Assembly: GCA_937897985.1 (NCBI GenBank)
Contig: CALCBD010000015.1
Location: 5,700 to 69,699, forward strand
DNA from: an uncultured Paludibacter sp.
Lineage (GTDB): Bacteria; Bacteroidota; Bacteroidia; Bacteroidales; Paludibacteraceae
DNA: 64,000 bases
Direction of reading: 5' to 3'
A model generated the notes under the pieces. It saw nothing but the letters and a program-made list of their open reading frames with translations. It made no database searches and was not told the origin of the DNA. How positions within the stretch are numbered: position 1 is the first letter of the stretch; each line of letters starts with the position of its first letter. This document shows, piece by piece, positions 1 through 8,346 of the stretch. The position numbers and the translations under genes were made by a program.

Positions 1-184
1 CCGTTTTCTGAATAATATATGTGATGAGCGTTGAAAGTGTCATTACAAATGCTACTGCACCACTCATACCGAGTGCTGTTTCAATCCTTTTCGAAACACC
101 GAGGAACGGACAAATACCTAAAAATTGTGACAAAACAATATTGTTCACAAATACAGCACTGATAAAAATTAATATATATGTCAT
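1..184 (-). CDS. rnfA: RnfA, electron transport complex subunit A (partial)
   Basis: This is the N-terminal 61 codons of RnfA, an integral membrane subunit of the Rnf ferredoxin:NAD+ oxidoreductase, which couples electron transfer to ion pumping across the inner membrane. The reading frame starts with ATG at 184 on the minus strand and runs off the window's left edge. The translation begins MTYILIFISAVFVNNIVLSQ and continues with FLGICPFLG, the hallmark first helix of RnfA/RnfE-type proteins, which carries the cysteine that helps hold a membrane iron-sulfur centre in this family. It follows rnfE by 44 bases and is the last rnf gene seen in the operon. Confidence 0.93.
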   Translation of the reverse strand, partial: MTYILIFISAVFVNNIVLSQFLGICPFLGVSKRIETALGMSGAVAFVMTLSTLITYIIQKT

Positions 185-228
185 AATTATCTGTTATTTA
201 ATTATTTATAATGATAATTTTATTGTGA

Positions 229-822
229 TTACGCTTTTTTCAATTTATTCATGACAGCAATCAGATATCCCAGAGCGATAAATGCACCCGGAGCTAATAC
301 GAAAAGCAACATCCCGTATTTATCAGGATATAAGGTTAATCCGAATACTTTTCCGGTTCCGAGCACTTCACGTATTGAACCAAGTATGGTCAGAGCCATC
401 GAAAAGCCGAGACCCATTCCCAGTCCATCCAATGCCGATTTGAATACGTTGTTTTTTGCTGCAAAAGCTTCGGCACGACCCAGCACAATGCAATTGACCA
501 CAATCAACGGGATAAATAAACCTAAGCTCTCGTAAAGAGCCGGCAAATATGCCTGCATCGACATTTCGACAATAGTTACAAAGGTTGCGATAACCACCAC
601 ATAAGCCGGTATTCGCACATTATCGGGTATTATGTTTTTCAGAAGCGAAATGACAACATTGGAACCAAGCAACACAAATGCAGTAGCCAATCCCATACTA
701 AGTCCGTTGAGAGCCGATGTTGTAGTAGCCAAAGTCGGACACATTCCGAGTATCAGGACAAATGTAGGATTTTCATTGAAGAATCCGTTGAGGAAAACTT
801 TCAGATTGGAATTATTATTCAT
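229..822 (-). CDS. rnfE: RnfE, electron transport complex subunit E
   Basis: RnfE is a polytopic inner membrane subunit of the Rnf complex and a homologue of RnfA with inverted topology. The 197-residue protein has about six hydrophobic helices and the family motif NPTFVLILGMCPTLA near residues 18-32, including the conserved Cys of the membrane iron-sulfur site. It ends in a short basic tail (MNKLKKA). Its length matches the family. It lies 15 bases after rnfG and 44 bases before rnfA, consistent with one operon. No separate promoter is visible. Confidence 0.95.
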   Translation of the reverse strand: MNNNSNLKVFLNGFFNENPTFVLILGMCPTLATTTSALNGLSMGLATAFVLLGSNVVISLLKNIIPDNVRIPAYVVVIATFVTIVEMSMQAYLPALYESLGLFIPLIVVNCIVLGRAEAFAAKNNVFKSALDGLGMGLGFSMALTILGSIREVLGTGKVFGLTLYPDKYGMLLFVLAPGAFIALGYLIAVMNKLKKA

Positions 823-837
823 GACTTTACCCTTCTT

Positions 838-1476
838 TTAGTTGGATTGTTTTACATTATTCAGAGAATCAACCGGTTGCGTACCAACTGCAATATTCTC
901 ATCTTTATTTGCCAGAAATGCATTATAAGCGTTGCGTATTGCAAATAAGAAAGCTCTTGAACTTATGGTTGCAGCTGTAATAGCATCCACATCACCACCA
1001 TCTTTGCTTACTGTAAGATTTGCAGTACCTGCGTTTTTACCTTTTATGTTCTGATTTCCCCTGTCGGTTTTAAACCAGTCCACCATTTTTGTTCCCAGCC
1101 CCGGAGTTTCTTTTTGTTCGAGCACCGAATAATTGATGATTGTACCATCTTTATCGAAACCAACCATGATTAAAATTTTGCCGCTAAAACCATTGTTTGA
1201 AGATTCAACTGCCGAACCAATAAACTGATTATTAGCATCATAAGCCTTATACACAACAAGGTTTTCATTTCCATCGGTTACTTTTATCGGTTCGGCCAAA
1301 TGATGAAATGAAGCAGGTAGTACCTCTTTGATGGCATTTTTTTGTTTTGCCGTTTTCGAAGCTTCAATCGGAGCTTTCGTGATTGTATATACTGTACCGA
1401 GCGCAAATGCAGCAAACAATGTGATGGCCGAAAGCACAATGACCATATTTTTAAAATTCGATTCTAATTTTGCCAT
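838..1476 (-). CDS. rnfG: RnfG, FMN-carrying subunit of the Rnf complex
   Basis: RnfG has one N-terminal membrane helix (about residues 10-32) and an FMN-binding domain on the periplasmic side. In this family FMN is attached to a threonine in an S/T-G-A-T type motif. Here the matching stretch is DAITAATISS, with the candidate threonine at residue 170; the glycine of the textbook motif is alanine. The 212 residues also contain the family segment QKETPGLGTKM. The gene sits between rnfD (24 bases upstream) and rnfE. The C-terminal tail after residue 195 is hydrophilic and poorly conserved. Confidence 0.94.
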   Translation of the reverse strand: MAKLESNFKNMVIVLSAITLFAAFALGTVYTITKAPIEASKTAKQKNAIKEVLPASFHHLAEPIKVTDGNENLVVYKAYDANNQFIGSAVESSNNGFSGKILIMVGFDKDGTIINYSVLEQKETPGLGTKMVDWFKTDRGNQNIKGKNAGTANLTVSKDGGDVDAITAATISSRAFLFAIRNAYNAFLANKDENIAVGTQPVDSLNNVKQSN

Positions 1477-1500
1477 TTTATTTGATGAATAGTATTGTCA

Positions 1501-2463
1501 TTATTTACGTTTTTCACCAAAACGCTTTGGTTTTATATAAGTATTAATCAGCGGAGTAAATGCATTCATTATCAGTATTGCAAACGAAACTCCTTCGGGA
1601 TAAGCTCCGAAAGCACGGATAAGTACCGTAATGATTCCGATACCAACTCCGTAAACCAGCATACCGCGTGTATTCATGGGCGAAGTCACATAATCGGTAG
1701 CCATAAAAACAGCACCAAGCATCAGTCCTCCGGTAAATAAATGGGCAACCGGTGAGGCAAAAAGTGTAGGATTCGCAAAATGAAGAATTCCGGTAAACAC
1801 AAAAACAGTGGCTAAAATACTAACCGGAATGTGCCAGCTGATGATTTTCTTATAAAGCAAATACGCAAGACCGATAAGAATAGCCAGTGCCGACACCTCA
1901 CCCATCGAACCTCCTGTATTGCCTAAGAAAAGATGCAGTGTATCAGGTATTGTACCCAGATGTCCCTTCATCGAAGCCAAAGGTGTGGCTGCAGTGACTG
2001 CATCGAGATATTTTGTTGAAAATGGAACCGGTACAGGCCAGGAAGTCATTTCGACCGGAAATGAAATTAACAGGAAAACCCGACCTACTAATGCCGGATT
2101 GAAAGGATTATTTCCCAATCCTCCAAAGCTCATTTTAGCAATACCTATCGCTACAAGTGAACCGACAATTACCATCCAGACCGGAAAATTTGATGGCAGG
2201 TTCAATGCCAGCAAAAGTCCTGTGAGTGCAGCTGAGCCATCGCTTACAGTTGGTTCGGTCTTTAAAACGAAACGCTGAATAAGGTATTCGAACAGTACAC
2301 ACGAAACCACAGCTGTAACTGTTATTATTAACGCTCCCAGACCAAAAAAGTAGAAACCAACCAATAATGCAGGAATCAACGCTACAATAACGGCCAGCAT
2401 ATTTTTCGAAACCGTATCGCCACCATGAATGTGAGGCGCCGGCGAAATGATCAATTTATCCAT
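1501..2463 (-). CDS. rnfD: RnfD, membrane flavoprotein subunit of the Rnf complex
   Basis: RnfD is a polytopic membrane subunit of the NqrB/RnfD family that carries covalent FMN. The 320-residue protein begins with the conserved cytoplasmic SPAPHIHGGDTV, followed by about nine to ten hydrophobic helices. The probable flavin attachment site is DAVTAATPLASMK, threonine near residue 160. Other family segments seen are DGSAALTGLLLALNLP and GGLGNNPFNPALVGRVFLL. The gene follows rnfC by 56 bases and precedes rnfG by 24. Length and order fit a standard rnfBCDGEA operon. Confidence 0.95.
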   Translation of the reverse strand: MDKLIISPAPHIHGGDTVSKNMLAVIVALIPALLVGFYFFGLGALIITVTAVVSCVLFEYLIQRFVLKTEPTVSDGSAALTGLLLALNLPSNFPVWMVIVGSLVAIGIAKMSFGGLGNNPFNPALVGRVFLLISFPVEMTSWPVPVPFSTKYLDAVTAATPLASMKGHLGTIPDTLHLFLGNTGGSMGEVSALAILIGLAYLLYKKIISWHIPVSILATVFVFTGILHFANPTLFASPVAHLFTGGLMLGAVFMATDYVTSPMNTRGMLVYGVGIGIITVLIRAFGAYPEGVSFAILIMNAFTPLINTYIKPKRFGEKRK

Positions 2464-2519
2464 ATCGTGTTTTTCAATTTTATATTAAAAATTTTTTCCT
2501 CAAAACAGAAATTCAATTG

Positions 2520-3863
2520 TTATTTCGTGACTGATTTCACGGCTCTGTTCCTGATTATCGCTCCTACTGAAGTTTTACCAAATCTGATATAATCAAGTAA
2601 TGGCCTGTTGGAAGGGCATGTATAACTACAGCTGCCACATTCAATACAATCCATCACCCTTTCTTTTTCCATTTCTGTCCACATATTCCTTTCGCTTTGG
2701 TTCATCAACAGAAATGGCTCGAGACCCATTGGACAAACCGTTACACATTTGGTGCAACGAATACAGTTTTTCATGGGTTTGCGAATGGATTCTTCGTCGG
2801 GCATAAACAGAATTCCTGCACTTCCTTTTGCCATCGGTACGTTCAGGTTCATCAACGAACGACCCATCATTGGACCGCCTCCGATAATTTTCCCGGTTCC
2901 GTCAGGTACACCACCGGCCTGATTAACTACCTCTGTGAGTAAAGTTCCGATACGTACCAAATAATTCGACGGACTTACAGCTGATTTACCTGTTACGGTC
3001 ATCACTCTTTCAATCAGTGGTTTATTTTTCTGAACAGCTTCATAAATTGCAAAAGTAGTTCCTACATTCTGAACAACCGCCCCGACTTCAATAGGGAGTG
3101 CACCACTCGGTACCTGTCGCCCTATGGTTGCGTCTATCAATTGTTTTTCACCCCCCTGCGGATACTGAACTTTCAGGGGAACAACCTCAATACCATTGTA
3201 TTGGCTTGCAATTTTCCGCAGGTTTTCAATAGCATCGGGTTTATTGTTTTCAATTCCGATAACTGCCCTTTTTACGTCCAGTACTTTCATTATGATGGTA
3301 ATACCAACCACAATTTCCTCCCCTTTTTCAAGCATTAACTGATGATCGCAGGTCAGATAAGGTTCGCACTCCACCCCGTTAATTACAAGCACTTCGGCTT
3401 TTTTCCCCGGAGGTGGCGACAATTTCACATGAGCCGGGAACGTGGCACCACCTAAACCAACAATGCCGGCATCCTGAATTTTTCTTAAAATTTCTTCTTT
3501 TGAAAGATGACATTCACGAACAATTTCGCCGCTTCGGTCAATAGTTTCGAGCCATTCGTCACCATCCACATCGATGAAAACTGCCGGTCTTTTATAGCCC
3601 GATGCATCTAACTGAACATCAATTTTATTCACTTTTCCCGATACCGACGAATGGATATTAGCCGAAATAAACCCGTTTGCCTTACCAATCAGTTGTCCGG
3701 CTTTTACCAAATCACCTTTTTTAACGACCGGTTCACCGGGTGCACCGATATAGTGTGCCAATGGTATCACAACCTGTTTGGGTAATTCTGTTTGTTGAAT
3801 TTTTTTCCCTGCTGAAAATTTATTTTCTTTAGGATGAATGCCTCCTATTCTGAATGTTTTCAT
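2520..3863 (-). CDS. rnfC: RnfC, NADH-interacting iron-sulfur subunit of the Rnf complex
   Basis: RnfC is the peripheral subunit that carries NAD(H)/FMN-binding and ferredoxin-like domains and resembles the NuoF chain of complex I. The 447-residue protein opens with FRIGGIHPKENKFSAGKKIQ, then a barrel-sandwich hybrid domain, then the nucleotide-binding region containing GLGGATFPAHVKLSPP and GVECEPYLTCDH. Two [4Fe-4S] motifs lie near the C-terminus: Cys 367/370/373/377 and Cys 406/409/412/416. It lacks the long alanine/lysine-rich tail found in some proteobacterial RnfC. It lies 201 bases downstream of rnfB, the largest gap in the operon. Confidence 0.95.
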   Translation of the reverse strand: MKTFRIGGIHPKENKFSAGKKIQQTELPKQVVIPLAHYIGAPGEPVVKKGDLVKAGQLIGKANGFISANIHSSVSGKVNKIDVQLDASGYKRPAVFIDVDGDEWLETIDRSGEIVRECHLSKEEILRKIQDAGIVGLGGATFPAHVKLSPPPGKKAEVLVINGVECEPYLTCDHQLMLEKGEEIVVGITIIMKVLDVKRAVIGIENNKPDAIENLRKIASQYNGIEVVPLKVQYPQGGEKQLIDATIGRQVPSGALPIEVGAVVQNVGTTFAIYEAVQKNKPLIERVMTVTGKSAVSPSNYLVRIGTLLTEVVNQAGGVPDGTGKIIGGGPMMGRSLMNLNVPMAKGSAGILFMPDEESIRKPMKNCIRCTKCVTVCPMGLEPFLLMNQSERNMWTEMEKERVMDCIECGSCSYTCPSNRPLLDYIRFGKTSVGAIIRNRAVKSVTK

Positions 3864-4064
3864 GCGTAAATAATTGTTTTTTTATTATCGCGTGGAACTT
3901 GCATGCCAATTTTCTTATTCTTTGGTGAATCAATGGTAAGCGCAGCTAATACCTCTTGTCATGCCCGTTTCATGTATTATTGATCCTTTTATATTAAGGA
4001 AACTAATTTTGTTTTACTATAAATTATTGTATGATAATCAGTTAATTATTCCTCAGCGCCTGAA

Positions 4065-4937
4065 TTATGCTTCCACAGGTTCGGCTACCGGAGTCGAAGG
4101 TGCTTCAACTTTGGGTTTTCTGGGTGGAAAATTAAGTTCTACAATTGCATTTGTCGGACAAACTTCAACACATTTCCGGCAAAGTTTACATTTATCGTCG
4201 TGTATGAACGCTAAGTTATTAGTTATTGTAATGGCTTCGTGCGGACAAACTTTTTCACATTTTCCACAGGCAATACAACTTACATCGCACGATTTTTTTG
4301 CAATCGGACCTCTGTCTTCATTTCTGCAACTAACATATATTCTTCTTGATTTCGGTCCTTTCTTTCTGAGTTCAATCAATAACTTCGGACAGGCTTTCAC
4401 ACACGCACCACACGAAGTACATTTTTCTTCGTCAACCTCAGGTAATTTTGTTTCAGGATTTACCTTGATGGCGTCAAATTCACACGAAACTTCGCAATCG
4501 CCGAGTCCCAGACAACCGAATGAACAGCCGGTTTCACCACTGTACAGGTTGTGAGCTATAAAACAATGTTTTACGCCATCGTATTCATTCATTCTCGGAC
4601 GATGTTCACAGGTACCGCCACAACGAACAACTGCTACAGTAGGTTCGGCAATAACCGGCACACGACCGAGTATATTAGCCACATTCTCCATAACCGGTGC
4701 GCCACCAACCGGACAATTCAAACCTTCCATTGATTCGGCTTTTACACAAGCTTCGGCAAAAGCCCGGCAACCGGGAAATCCGCAGCCTCCGCAATTTGCA
4801 GATGGAAGTGCTTCTTCGACCACATCAATTCTGCTATCTTCAAAAACATGAAATTTTTTGGCAGTGAAAAATAATATTACAGCCGAAATTGCTCCGACCA
4901 AACCAAGCGTAATTAACGATATAAGTATTAAATTCAT
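4065..4937 (-). CDS. rnfB: RnfB, ferredoxin-accepting iron-sulfur subunit
   Basis: RnfB takes electrons from soluble ferredoxin and passes them into the Rnf complex. The 290-residue protein has one N-terminal membrane helix (about residues 3-25), then the RnfB-type four-cysteine site with Cys 49/52/57/75, then several cluster motifs: a CxxxCxxxxxCxxxC group in GCSFGCLGLGDCEVSC and three CxxCxxCxxxCP ferredoxin motifs (CTSCGACVKACP, CIACGKCEKVCP, CKLCRKCVEVCP). The C-terminal tail is rich in Pro, Glu and Val. It is the second gene of the transcript, 50 bases after rseC. The many clusters are usual for Bacteroidales RnfB. Confidence 0.95.
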   Translation of the reverse strand: MNLILISLITLGLVGAISAVILFFTAKKFHVFEDSRIDVVEEALPSANCGGCGFPGCRAFAEACVKAESMEGLNCPVGGAPVMENVANILGRVPVIAEPTVAVVRCGGTCEHRPRMNEYDGVKHCFIAHNLYSGETGCSFGCLGLGDCEVSCEFDAIKVNPETKLPEVDEEKCTSCGACVKACPKLLIELRKKGPKSRRIYVSCRNEDRGPIAKKSCDVSCIACGKCEKVCPHEAITITNNLAFIHDDKCKLCRKCVEVCPTNAIVELNFPPRKPKVEAPSTPVAEPVEA

Positions 4938-4987
4938 CTTTGTAATATAATTAATGTTACTTCTGCTTTAATTAATTCAATAATCAT

Positions 4988-5404
4988 CTATAGTTTACTT
5001 TCAATTTGAAACTGAAATTTATCTTTTAATTTTTTATTGAATAATGACAGTATTATATAATAGGGTACTAAAACGGAGAGAGAAATTGTTCCTGAAACAG
5101 CCTCGTTGGCTATAAAATTGCGGGTTACAAAAAGCATGACCAGAATCAGAATAAACGGAATGACAAAAGCTAAAAAAACAGCCAGAAAACCCATCGAACT
5201 TTTACCGCTTATCATCACCATATCACCTGTTTTCAACGACTTGTCGGAACTGACAATATCTATCGTTTTTTCCTCCATGTCCGATGCCGAACAGGCACCC
5301 TTCGCATGGCAGCTGCTGCATGCCGATACCTGAATGATTTGTACCTTGATGTTACCGTTTTCTATAGCAGTAATTATTCCTGAATGTTCAATTTTTTTGC
5401 TCAT
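4988..5404 (-). CDS. RseC/MucC family protein, first gene of the rnf operon
   Basis: This is a small membrane protein of the SoxR-reducing/RseC family, often found with Rnf genes. I use the ATG at 5404 (start MSKKIEHSGIITAIENGN), giving 138 residues; an upstream in-frame start exists at 5425 but begins on the far side of the predicted promoter start region. An N-terminal domain carries a cysteine cluster, CSSCHAKGAC with a further Cys nearby, followed by two hydrophobic helices (about residues 65-115) and a basic tail. It heads the operon directly downstream of a good promoter. A redox-related role is inferred from the family and the operon; the exact activity is not known. Confidence 0.85.
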   Translation of the reverse strand: MSKKIEHSGIITAIENGNIKVQIIQVSACSSCHAKGACSASDMEEKTIDIVSSDKSLKTGDMVMISGKSSMGFLAVFLAFVIPFILILVMLFVTRNFIANEAVSGTISLSVLVPYYIILSLFNKKLKDKFQFQIESKL

Positions 5405-5433
5405 TTTGTAATGTCGACATAGCAATTTGTGCG

Positions 5434-5465
5434 CAAAAGTACATATTATTTGGTATTACATCAAA
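5434..5465 (-). promoter_or_regulatory. Promoter of the rseC-rnf operon
   Basis: On the minus strand TTTG (complement of CAAA at 5462-5465) is followed after 20 bases by TACTTTTG (complement of 5434-5441). This matches the Bacteroidota consensus TTTG-N17-23-TAnnTTTG. The expected start of transcription is about 7 bases further, near 5427, leaving a short leader before the ATG at 5404. Confidence 0.75.
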
Positions 5466-6060
5466 TCTAATCTACATAAAAATACAAAAAATTATGAACA
5501 ATTTAGTATCTGTTTGATATTGTGATATTTACATTTGATTTTATGGCCATTATTTTTTATGATTTTAAATAGCCTGCACAAATTCACAAATTATGAGCAA
5601 TTATTTAACAAATTTTACTGTCAATGTGTAATCGTTGTTAGCAGAATTAATCTGAAATTCAGCTTATTCAGTGAACAGAATTTAAAAAACTGTTGTCTAA
5701 TTACTTTTTTTAATTGGCATACCAAAATAAAAATGTGAACACGAACATTTCCTTTTTACATAAAGAAATGAACAATCAATGTGGTAAACCCCGGCGACCT
5801 GATTGCAGATATTGATCACTTCTTATTTCTGCATTTTTCAGCTTTAATTCATAAGTTTTCGAATTAATTATCCGAAAATGAATTAATCTGATTCAAAATA
5901 TGAAATTGCGTACTTCTGTCTGTTTCAAAAACCTGTCTGAAGTTGAATGAGAGACAGGTTAAAATATTAAATAATGTTAATATAAAATCTTTTTTATTTT
6001 ACTCAATCGTCTGATAATATGAATCTTAATATATTTCGAAGATGTATAATATAAAAATAT
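5466..6060. other. Gene-free AT-rich gap between two divergent promoters
   Basis: About 600 bases separate the rnf promoter from the export-locus promoter. I see no convincing gene: the longest plus-strand frame (5535-5738) has atypical composition and no recognisable features. One 9-bp inverted repeat is present, AACCTGTCT at 5930-5938 with AGACAGGTT at 5952-5960 (13-base loop). No tRNA-like or repeat-array structure was seen. Confidence 0.5.
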
Positions 6061-6062
6061 AT

Positions 6063-6104
6063 GGTACTATGTATTGCAAGGTACTATAATATCATATATA
6101 TTTG
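6063..6104 (+). promoter_or_regulatory. Promoter of the export locus with flanking direct repeats
   Basis: TTG at 6074-6076 is followed after 20 bases by TATATTTG at 6097-6104, a good Bacteroidota-type promoter. The sequence GGTACTAT occurs twice in direct orientation, at 6063-6070 and 6080-6087, one copy on each side of the TTG element and 17 bases apart start to start. This placement suggests a regulator-binding site, possibly for the PadR protein encoded at 12316, but that link is inference. A leader of about 100 bases precedes the first gene. Confidence 0.55.
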
Positions 6105-6209
6105 CAAAGTTTTATTGTTATTCGATATATAAATAATCTTATTCATAAAAAACACATACATAAAGGAGCAAAAATTCTTTATAAAAAATAATATGAAAAT
6201 TAAAAGAGC

Positions 6210-6887
6210 ATGATTACACTTACGAACATAAACAAAACTTATTACACCGAAGCCACTTCATTACATGTATTAAAAGGTATTGATCTGCATATTTCAAAAG
6301 CTGAATATGTTTCAATCATGGGTGCCTCAGGGTCCGGAAAGTCAACATTACTGAATATTCTCGGCATATTGGATAATTATGATACCGGCGACTACTACCT
6401 TGATAATAAATTAATTAAGAATTTAAGTGAAAAACAATCAGCCGCTTACAGGAACGAAATGATAGGTTTTGTATTCCAGTCCTTCAACCTGATTAATTTT
6501 AAGAATGCGCTCGAAAACGTAGCATTACCGCTTTATTACAAAAACATAAACCGTAAACGCCGGAATATTATTGCAATGGAATATCTCGACCGGATGGGAC
6601 TTAAAGAATGGGCTTTGCACATGCCCAACGAAATGTCGGGCGGACAAAAACAACGTGTAGCCATAGCCCGGGCCATTATTTCGCAACCTAAAATATTACT
6701 TGCCGACGAACCTACCGGTGCACTCGATAGTCATACCACCGAAGAAGTAATGAAAGTGCTGAAAGAATTGAACGATAACGGACTTACTACTATCGTGGTA
6801 ACTCACGAAAAAGCAGTTGCCGACGAAACACATAAAATCATTCATATTAAGGACGGATTAATTGAAAGTATTGAAAATCGCCGATAA
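6210..6887 (+). CDS. ABC transporter ATPase, MacB/LolD type
   Basis: This is the nucleotide-binding subunit that powers the permeases encoded just downstream. The 225-residue protein has all expected motifs: Walker A GASGSGKST at residues 38-46, Q-loop in FVFQSFNLI, signature MSGGQKQRVAIARA, Walker B ILLADEPTGALD and the switch histidine in VVTHEKA. Length and sequence fit the MacB/LolD/FtsE-like group used for mechanotransmission export, in which the ATPase does not move substrate through the membrane but drives periplasmic pumping. It is the first gene of a locus that also holds two permeases, an adaptor and an outer membrane channel. Confidence 0.93.
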   Translation: MITLTNINKTYYTEATSLHVLKGIDLHISKAEYVSIMGASGSGKSTLLNILGILDNYDTGDYYLDNKLIKNLSEKQSAAYRNEMIGFVFQSFNLINFKNALENVALPLYYKNINRKRRNIIAMEYLDRMGLKEWALHMPNEMSGGQKQRVAIARAIISQPKILLADEPTGALDSHTTEEVMKVLKELNDNGLTTIVVTHEKAVADETHKIIHIKDGLIESIENRR

Positions 6888-7014
6888 TTTTTTTCTGTCA
6901 TTCTGCTGCTTTTGAAGCACTGCTCATGACAAAAAAACCGGATTTTTCTACCATAATTTATAATTAAACGAAAGAAATTATTTTAACATTAAATACCCGG
7001 AAGGATTTACATCA

Positions 7015-8262
7015 ATGAACATTCTACAGGAAATATTATCCGGACTAAAACAAAATAAGCTCAGAACAATTCTCACGGGACTGTCGGTTTCGTGGGGAAT
7101 ATTCATACTGATAGTTCTGATGAGTGCTGGTAACGGTTTAAAAAACGGCGTTACCTCCAACTTCAGTACCCGTTCCACCAATATGGTTCAAATGTGGTCA
7201 GGCAGGTCATCGTTACCATATAAGGGTTTGAAAAGCGGACGTTCGCTCAATTTTGCTGACAAACAGGTGGGCGATCTGGAGGAAAAAATGGTTGAAACAA
7301 GTGATCAGACAGGTGTGATTGAAAAAACAATGATCGTTACTTTTAATAATGAATACGGTTCATTCTCGATAAACGGTGTAAGACCTGCCTACAACGATAT
7401 TTTTAATCTGAAATTCGAACAGGGGAACGGCCGTTTTATCAATACTTCCGATTTAAACAATCAAAATAAAGTGATTGTAATTGACAAAAAAATTGCTGAA
7501 ACCTTATTTAAAAACACAGAAGCACTCGGAAATTATGTAAAAGTGGGCGAAGTAATGTTCAAAGTGATAGGTATCAATACAAAAAAGGAACGTTTCGGCG
7601 ATGGCTCAGCTTATATTCCGTTTACAACTGCTCAGTCGATTTTCAATCCGGATAAAAAGTTTTATAACATGGCTATGAAAGTTAACGGTCTGAAAACCAA
7701 AGAAGAAAACGAACAATTTAACGATCGGCTGAAACAAACGATGGCTCAGAGTCTGCGATTTGATCCGAAGGACACACAGGCACTCTGGCTGTGGAATTCG
7801 CAAAGGGATTATATCGAAACCATGAAAATTTTTGGCGGAATCAGCATATTTGTTACCATAATCGGAATTTTCACACTGATTGCAGGGATTGTGGGTGTTA
7901 GCAATATCATGTTGGTTTCGGTCAAGGAAAGAACACGTGAGATTGGCATACGTAAGGCAATTGGAGCCCAACCGGCAGGCATACTAACTTCAATAATTAT
8001 CGAATCAATATTAATTACCACTGTATTCGGATATATAGGTATGATAGCAGGGGTGGGTCTATCCGAAGTTGTAAATTTAATTTTACAACAATCAGCTGCT
8101 CAAAGTGATACAGGAATGTCGGTATTTAAAGATCCTACTGTCGACCTGACTTATGTCTTTGTTTCGACAGCAATACTTATCATCGCAGGAGTTATTGCAG
8201 GATATATGCCGGCAAGAAAAGCTGTTAGAATAAAACCTATTGAAGCCATGAGGGAAGAATAG
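7015..8262 (+). CDS. MacB-like ABC permease (first copy)
   Basis: A 415-residue MacB-type permease. It has one N-terminal membrane helix (about residues 18-42), a large periplasmic MacB_PCD domain with YGSFSINGVRPAYNDIF, and three C-terminal helices in an FtsX domain containing the family signature SNIMLVSVKERTREIGIRKAIGA. It ends in MPARKAVRIKPIEAMREE, typical of the group. It probably exports a small molecule or peptide together with the HlyD and TolC partners downstream. The second permease (8347-9669) is related, suggesting a heterodimer. The substrate is unknown. Confidence 0.92.
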   Translation: MNILQEILSGLKQNKLRTILTGLSVSWGIFILIVLMSAGNGLKNGVTSNFSTRSTNMVQMWSGRSSLPYKGLKSGRSLNFADKQVGDLEEKMVETSDQTGVIEKTMIVTFNNEYGSFSINGVRPAYNDIFNLKFEQGNGRFINTSDLNNQNKVIVIDKKIAETLFKNTEALGNYVKVGEVMFKVIGINTKKERFGDGSAYIPFTTAQSIFNPDKKFYNMAMKVNGLKTKEENEQFNDRLKQTMAQSLRFDPKDTQALWLWNSQRDYIETMKIFGGISIFVTIIGIFTLIAGIVGVSNIMLVSVKERTREIGIRKAIGAQPAGILTSIIIESILITTVFGYIGMIAGVGLSEVVNLILQQSAAQSDTGMSVFKDPTVDLTYVFVSTAILIIAGVIAGYMPARKAVRIKPIEAMREE

Positions 8263-8346
8263 AATGTGATTGAGCCAATTTGTTAATGATTTGAACAGCA
8301 ATCAAATTATAAATGAAAAAACATTTAGGAACAAACTGAAAAATAA

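Noticed and set aside
3961..4554. Long plus-strand frame opposite rnfB
   Set aside because: It is the antisense of a gene with clear iron-sulfur motifs and has no family features of its own.
5535..5738. 67-codon plus-strand frame in the gap upstream of the export locus
   Set aside because: Composition is Phe/Asn/Leu-rich as expected from AT-rich noise; no promoter, ribosome site or recognisable motif.
6896..6930. Hairpin between the ABC ATPase and first permease as a terminator
   Set aside because: TGTCAT/ATGACA pairing is imperfect inside and is followed by A residues, not T, so it is not a plus-strand terminator.
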